This document shows positions 60,773 to 64,000 of a stretch of 64,000 bases of DNA, piece by piece. The notes under the pieces are model-generated. The model saw nothing but the letters and a program-made list of their open reading frames with translations, was not told the origin of the DNA and did not search any database. Every line of letters starts with the position of its first letter. Position 1 is the first letter of the stretch. Position numbers and translations under genes: made by a program. The stretch is from JAIQET01 sp035542575 (lineage in GTDB: Bacteria; Acidobacteriota; Terriglobia; Terriglobales; Acidobacteriaceae), in NCBI GenBank assembly GCA_035542575.1, contig DATKLE010000150.1, forward strand, positions 5,861 to 69,860, read 5' to 3'.

Positions 60773-62302
60773 GAACGCAGGTGCCTCGCGGAATTCCTTC
60801 AGCGCGGCCTTGAGACCCTGCAGGGCCTTACGGCCCCGCCGCTTACTCCATCGCGTCAGCGCGGCCGCCGGCTTCGCTAGGTCCCGCCGATTGACGCTAA
60901 CCAGCGACACAGCCATCCGTTTCGTCATCACCGCGTCGTTTGCCAGGCCAAGGATTTTTTCCAGTGCCTCGCAGCGGCTGCTGTAAGTCCTCACCGCGCG
61001 AGGGGTATATAGTCCGGCAAGGGTTTCGACGTCAAAGCAGAGTTTTTTGAGCGATTTTCGCAATGCGTGGCGCTTCGACGCTGACAGCCGGCCGGCATGC
61101 CGGCTGCGCCGCTTCACCTTGCCAGCAGCGCGGTTCAACAGCGATGGCGCAAGGGTCCGCAGGCGTTTGCCCATGCAGTGGTCGCCCAGCGTCGAGGGCT
61201 GGTTCGCCCCCGCTTCCGCCCAGACCGCTAAGCCCAGCACAAGTGCCGTAAAGTCGTGCTCATGCACGGTGTCCGCCACCGCCGCATGGGCAAACTGCCG
61301 TGCGACCTCGGCCACTAGGTTCAGATCCTCCAGCCGCTCGACCGGCAAATCCGCCTTCGCCGCCGATAAAGTCTCAAGGCAGAACACGTCCCAGTCGCGC
61401 GCCGCTCCGAAGATCTCCCCGAGGCCACGCAGGACTGCGTCGAAGCGCTCTGCGGCAGCCACGTCGAGATGTCCCTCGAACAACTGCAATACGGCGCGAG
61501 ACTCGCGGATGGCAATACGCATCTGGTGTAATGCCTCGGGGTCGCCGCGCAGAGTCGCGCCGATATTGGCCACTAGATGCCCCAGCGTTGCGCCGAGAAT
61601 CTCGCGAAATCCAGCGGCGGCTTGCACGAGCCGCCCCAGTTCCGGCATCTGCCCGAAGTGTCCGCCTTCCGTCTGGCCGGTGCGTAAATGCCAGCCGCGC
61701 GCCGCTTTGCTCTCCGAAGAGATCCAGAGCGGCGCCAAGGCCTGCAGTTCGGCGGCAAGCCGGTACACCGGTTCAATGCGGCCCCTCTTGAGCTCCAATT
61801 CCAATTCGTTGACCGGCTCGCGTGCGGGTCCTGCCTCGATGCTACCTTCGTCGATCGCCACTTCCGCGACAGTATTGTCATCGAGGTGTAGAAGCCGAGT
61901 GGTCCGCAGAATATCGGTGACGAATACCGGCTGCAGCCTATCCTTGATGGCCGTAGCTATCATCGTGAGTGCCTGGATCTTCTTAAGCCGTCTGATATCC
62001 GGCTCGTCCTGGCTGATCCGCCACTCCCATTCCCTGCGGTTGGCGGCGATACCGCGCTCGTTCGCCTGGGATTTCACGGTTTGCGTTCGCGTGCCTCCGC
62101 TTCGTCGGATTCGTAGGGTCAACCCGGTCCGATCCAGCAGATTGTCGGGCGTATCGAAATATGTCGTCACTAAATGATGCTGTCTTGGCTCGACGGCAGC
62201 GAGTGCAGGGCTCGCTTCAATAGCTGTCCGACTGCCAGGCGGGAACTGGAGCTTCAGCTCGATCTCGCGCGGATCCGCGGATTTACTGACTCGAGGTTTC
62301 AT
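60764..62302 (-). CDS. CYTH-CHAD domain protein (polyphosphate-related)
   Basis: The 512-residue protein has an N-terminal CYTH domain (EIELKLQFPPGSR with the ExExK motif, about residues 12-200) and a C-terminal CHAD domain (about 225-500) with LHQMRIAIRESRAVLQLF and RKSLKKLCFDVETL. CHAD domains bind polyphosphate, CYTH domains hydrolyse triphosphates. It follows the PPK2 gene with a 20-bp overlap, so the two form a polyphosphate operon. Its 3' end abuts the phosphatase fragment. Confidence 0.9.
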   Translation of the reverse strand: MKPRVSKSADPREIELKLQFPPGSRTAIEASPALAAVEPRQHHLVTTYFDTPDNLLDRTGLTLRIRRSGGTRTQTVKSQANERGIAANRREWEWRISQDEPDIRRLKKIQALTMIATAIKDRLQPVFVTDILRTTRLLHLDDNTVAEVAIDEGSIEAGPAREPVNELELELKRGRIEPVYRLAAELQALAPLWISSESKAARGWHLRTGQTEGGHFGQMPELGRLVQAAAGFREILGATLGHLVANIGATLRGDPEALHQMRIAIRESRAVLQLFEGHLDVAAAERFDAVLRGLGEIFGAARDWDVFCLETLSAAKADLPVERLEDLNLVAEVARQFAHAAVADTVHEHDFTALVLGLAVWAEAGANQPSTLGDHCMGKRLRTLAPSLLNRAAGKVKRRSRHAGRLSASKRHALRKSLKKLCFDVETLAGLYTPRAVRTYSSRCEALEKILGLANDAVMTKRMAVSLVSVNRRDLAKPAAALTRWSKRRGRKALQGLKAALKEFREAPAFWS

Positions 62303-63170
62303 CTTGCAACTGTTTACGGATCGCCAGTAATTCTTGGGCCCGCTCTTTTGTCGTTTTCGGGTAGCTCATTTTGAGGGCGGTGAGCGTCTCGATGATGATC
62401 TGGGAAACAATCAGCCTAGCGTTCTCCTTGTCATCGGCCGGAACTATATACCAAGGGGTGTGGTGGGTGCTGGTCGCACCGAGACATTCCTCATACGCCC
62501 TCATGTATTGCTTCCAGAATTTCCGCTCCTGGACGTCCGCCACGGTGAATTTCCAATTCTTTTCAGGCTCATCGATGCGATGAAGGAAACGTTTCCGCTG
62601 CTCCTGCTTGGAGAGATGGAGATAAATCTTAACGATGTGTGTTCCGTTGTCATGAAGGTGTCTCTCCAGATTGAGGATGGAGCGAAACCGGTCCTGCCAG
62701 ATTGCTGCGTCGTCTTCCACCGGTGGAAGTCCTTCGCGGCCGAGAATCTCCGGATGCACGCGAACGATCAGCACCTCCTCGTAATAAGACCGGTTGAAGA
62801 TGCCTATCCGCCCACGTTCCGGCAGATTACAGGTCGTGCGCCACAGAAAATCGTGTTGCAATTCCGTGGCGCTCGGCTGATCGAATCTGAATACTTGGCA
62901 GCCTTGGGGGTTGACCCCGCACATAACGTGCTGGATCGCCCCATCTTTTCCGGACGCGTCCATCCCCTGGAAGATCACCAACACAGCAAAGCGGTCGGAG
63001 GCATAGAGAAGCTGCTGCAACATGCTCAGCCGCGCAATATGCTCCGCCTGAAGCTCTCGATAGTGCTCCATCGACTTGTACCCAGGCTTCACGATTGTCG
63101 CCCATTTCCGAAGCTCGACCTGGTCGCCTTCCCGGACGCGAAAATCGTCTAAAGTGAAGAGGTGAGGCAT
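62283..63170 (-). CDS. Polyphosphate kinase 2 family protein
   Basis: The 295-residue kinase has Walker A FQGMDASGKDGAIQHV near residue 70, the Walker B/lid NRSYYEEVLIVRVH, and DRFRSILNLERHL, diagnostic for PPK2 (PF03976). It transfers phosphate between polyphosphate and nucleotides; class I, II or III cannot be assigned without comparison. The ATG at 63170 is normal. Next to the CYTH-CHAD gene. Confidence 0.93.
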   Translation of the reverse strand: MPHLFTLDDFRVREGDQVELRKWATIVKPGYKSMEHYRELQAEHIARLSMLQQLLYASDRFAVLVIFQGMDASGKDGAIQHVMCGVNPQGCQVFRFDQPSATELQHDFLWRTTCNLPERGRIGIFNRSYYEEVLIVRVHPEILGREGLPPVEDDAAIWQDRFRSILNLERHLHDNGTHIVKIYLHLSKQEQRKRFLHRIDEPEKNWKFTVADVQERKFWKQYMRAYEECLGATSTHHTPWYIVPADDKENARLIVSQIIIETLTALKMSYPKTTKERAQELLAIRKQLQDETSSQ

Positions 63171-63190
63171 GGTGCGCGCCGCCTTCAGCC

Positions 63191-63255
63191 AAGTGCAATA
63201 GTTTGAAAGCGAAAACCAGTCTCCGGCTGAGCAGTGACTTCAAAGCATTGCACTT
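63191..63255. repeat. 17-bp imperfect inverted repeat
   Basis: AAGTGCAATAGTTTGAA (63191-63207) and TTCAAAGCATTGCACTT (63239-63255) are complementary at 15 of 17 positions, upstream of the PPK2 gene. It could be an operator, or a terminal repeat of a deleted element. Confidence 0.55.
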
Positions 63256-63287
63256 GCCTAACCACAGGCTGTGCTCCCTTCGCCGGC

Positions 63288-63320
63288 CAACAAAAGGACT
63301 GATAGCTATGTCTTTTGTTG
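63288..63320. repeat. Hairpin CAACAAAAG/CTTTTGTTG
   Basis: CAACAAAAG (63288-63296) pairs with CTTTTGTTG (63312-63320), an AT-rich perfect 9-bp stem that could be a bidirectional terminator. Confidence 0.4.
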
Positions 63321-63862
63321 TTAGCTATTTGAGTTCAGCAAGCGCATTCCATCGCTGTGCTTAAGATTCGGGGCTATCTGAGAGGTGAAGTGGCTTAATC
63401 TCGACTCTGTGACGAAGACTTGGCGATAGGATTCAAAACCTTTATGAGGCAGGCTTGGACTCTAAGTGCCGTCGTTGGCTTCTCATTGAGAACAGATGGA
63501 GATTGGCCAGTTCGACTGCACTTACCATTTTCTGCGGATCCCCTTTCCGATGAGGTGAAAGCTCAACCGAATATCAACGCACGAATCGATCAAACTGCGT
63601 AAGCAGTACGAATACTCCGCCGCAAAACTGAGGAATGTGAGCACCGAAAAGTTGAGGGAAGCGGCCATCAAAATACAGAAAGCGGGATAAACTGCTTCAT
63701 CATTGCAGTTCTTTTGCGGCCCGAAGATTCTCACAACGCGTCGGCCAAAAAGAACAGACGCAAGAACTACCTATGCCTGAAGCTTGCGAACCGAGATTGA
63801 TTCTGGGCAGCTGTAACCATGTGGTGGCGTCATTTTCGGTGCGGCCCGTAGTTGACGGAAAA

Positions 63863-64000
63863 GTGCGCCGTGAAAGGCGCTGGACTTCAGCGGGTGAAAC
63901 TCCCGCCCGGGAACTGGTTCGCTCCACCCGGTAGCAATCGAAACAGCGGCGGAGGCAACAAAGCTGTCGGAGCTTTCGATGGAAAGGGTCGCTAGGCGAC
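63863..64000 (+). mobile_element. Group II intron, 5' end (partial)
   Basis: GTGCGCC starts a GCGCC/GGCGC hairpin, followed by GCGGG-TGAAACT-CCCGC and CCGGG...CCCGG with the GGTAGC phrase. This ladder is the start of domain I of bacterial group II introns, whose 5' end is GUGYG. The sequence runs off the window before any reverse transcriptase ORF. Insertion is in non-coding remnant DNA. Strand is forward by this reading. Confidence 0.62.

Larger units (their letters stand above)
63171..63862. other. Decayed accessory DNA without an intact gene
   Basis: No convincing complete gene is present in these 692 bp and GC is lower than elsewhere. Around 63565-63690 the forward frame reads KLNRISTHESIKLRKQYEYS and ends AIKIQKAG before a stop, which looks like a protein tail without a start. 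Two dyads lie at 63191-63255 and 63288-63320. The rest looks like scrambled remnants. Confidence 0.5.

Noticed and set aside
63700..63927. A 75-residue reverse frame at the right edge
   Set aside because: It overlaps the start of the group II intron and has no recognisable family or ribosome site.

Overview
The window is GC-rich chromosomal DNA of a free-living bacterium, most probably an acidobacterium (Acidobacteriota, Terriglobia-like). The basis is gene content: a large MacB/FtsX permease of the type expanded in that phylum, a zinc-ribbon/pilin-fold membrane protein, a penicillin acylase, a beta-propeller lipoprotein, GAF-GAF-SpoIIE signalling, and bacillithiol genes. This is inference from families, not a phylogeny.

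Layout. 1-3.4 kb: partial cobalamin-type binding protein, NifU-like scaffold, HAD phosphatase, and a molybdenum-hydroxylase maturation pair (MobA-like transferase, XdhC). 3.5-5.8 kb: zinc-lobe dehydrogenase, a lone nuoB and an RsbW-like anti-sigma kinase. 6-11 kb: the phoH-ybeY-corC operon and an AAA ATPase. 11-18 kb: rpsT, VOC protein, TonB/Sel1 protein, mnmA, cysteine desulfurase, citrate synthase, LysR regulator. 18-30 kb: GH57 enzyme, amidohydrolase, di-heme oxidoreductase, lysA, GAF-SpoIIE phosphatase, hpt, UPF0173 hydrolase, O-methyltransferase, bshB1. 31-39 kb: berberine-bridge-type oxidase, a fluoride riboswitch driving crcB plus a DUF190 gene, a prenyl synthase, xseB, and a methyltransferase/MTHFR fusion. 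39-49 kb: penicillin acylase, a decapitated SGNH-type pseudogene, a Fur regulator, a cluster of four small membrane proteins (three with zinc ribbons), a DHH phosphoesterase and a FetAB-like iron exporter. 49-59.7 kb: ADOP-type permease, FecR protein, msrA, tRNA-Ser, tadA, nuoI, LytS-type kinase, bshA, PilZ protein, YdjC/HpnK deacetylase.

59.7-64 kb is an accessory region. Strongly promoted tRNA-Val and tRNA-Asp genes are followed by a broken tyrosine integrase, the 3' end of a ThDP-enzyme gene, the 5' end of a histidine-phosphatase gene, an intact polyphosphate operon (PPK2 plus CYTH-CHAD), about 0.7 kb of decayed DNA with two dyads, and the 5' end of a group II intron running off the window. 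It reads as an integration hot spot eroded by deletions.

The most unusual structure is genome-wide in style. At least five families of short iterated-word repeats (TCGTC, GTACCGA, AATTGCTA, CACAGAGGA/GCAAAGGA, GTCATCCTGAGC) sit in gene junctions, mostly as inverted pairs about 75-155 bp across. Several begin exactly at the TAG stop codon of the neighbouring gene and in some cases supply it. Two more insertions appear to have lengthened proteins (YbeY C-terminus, BshB1 interior).
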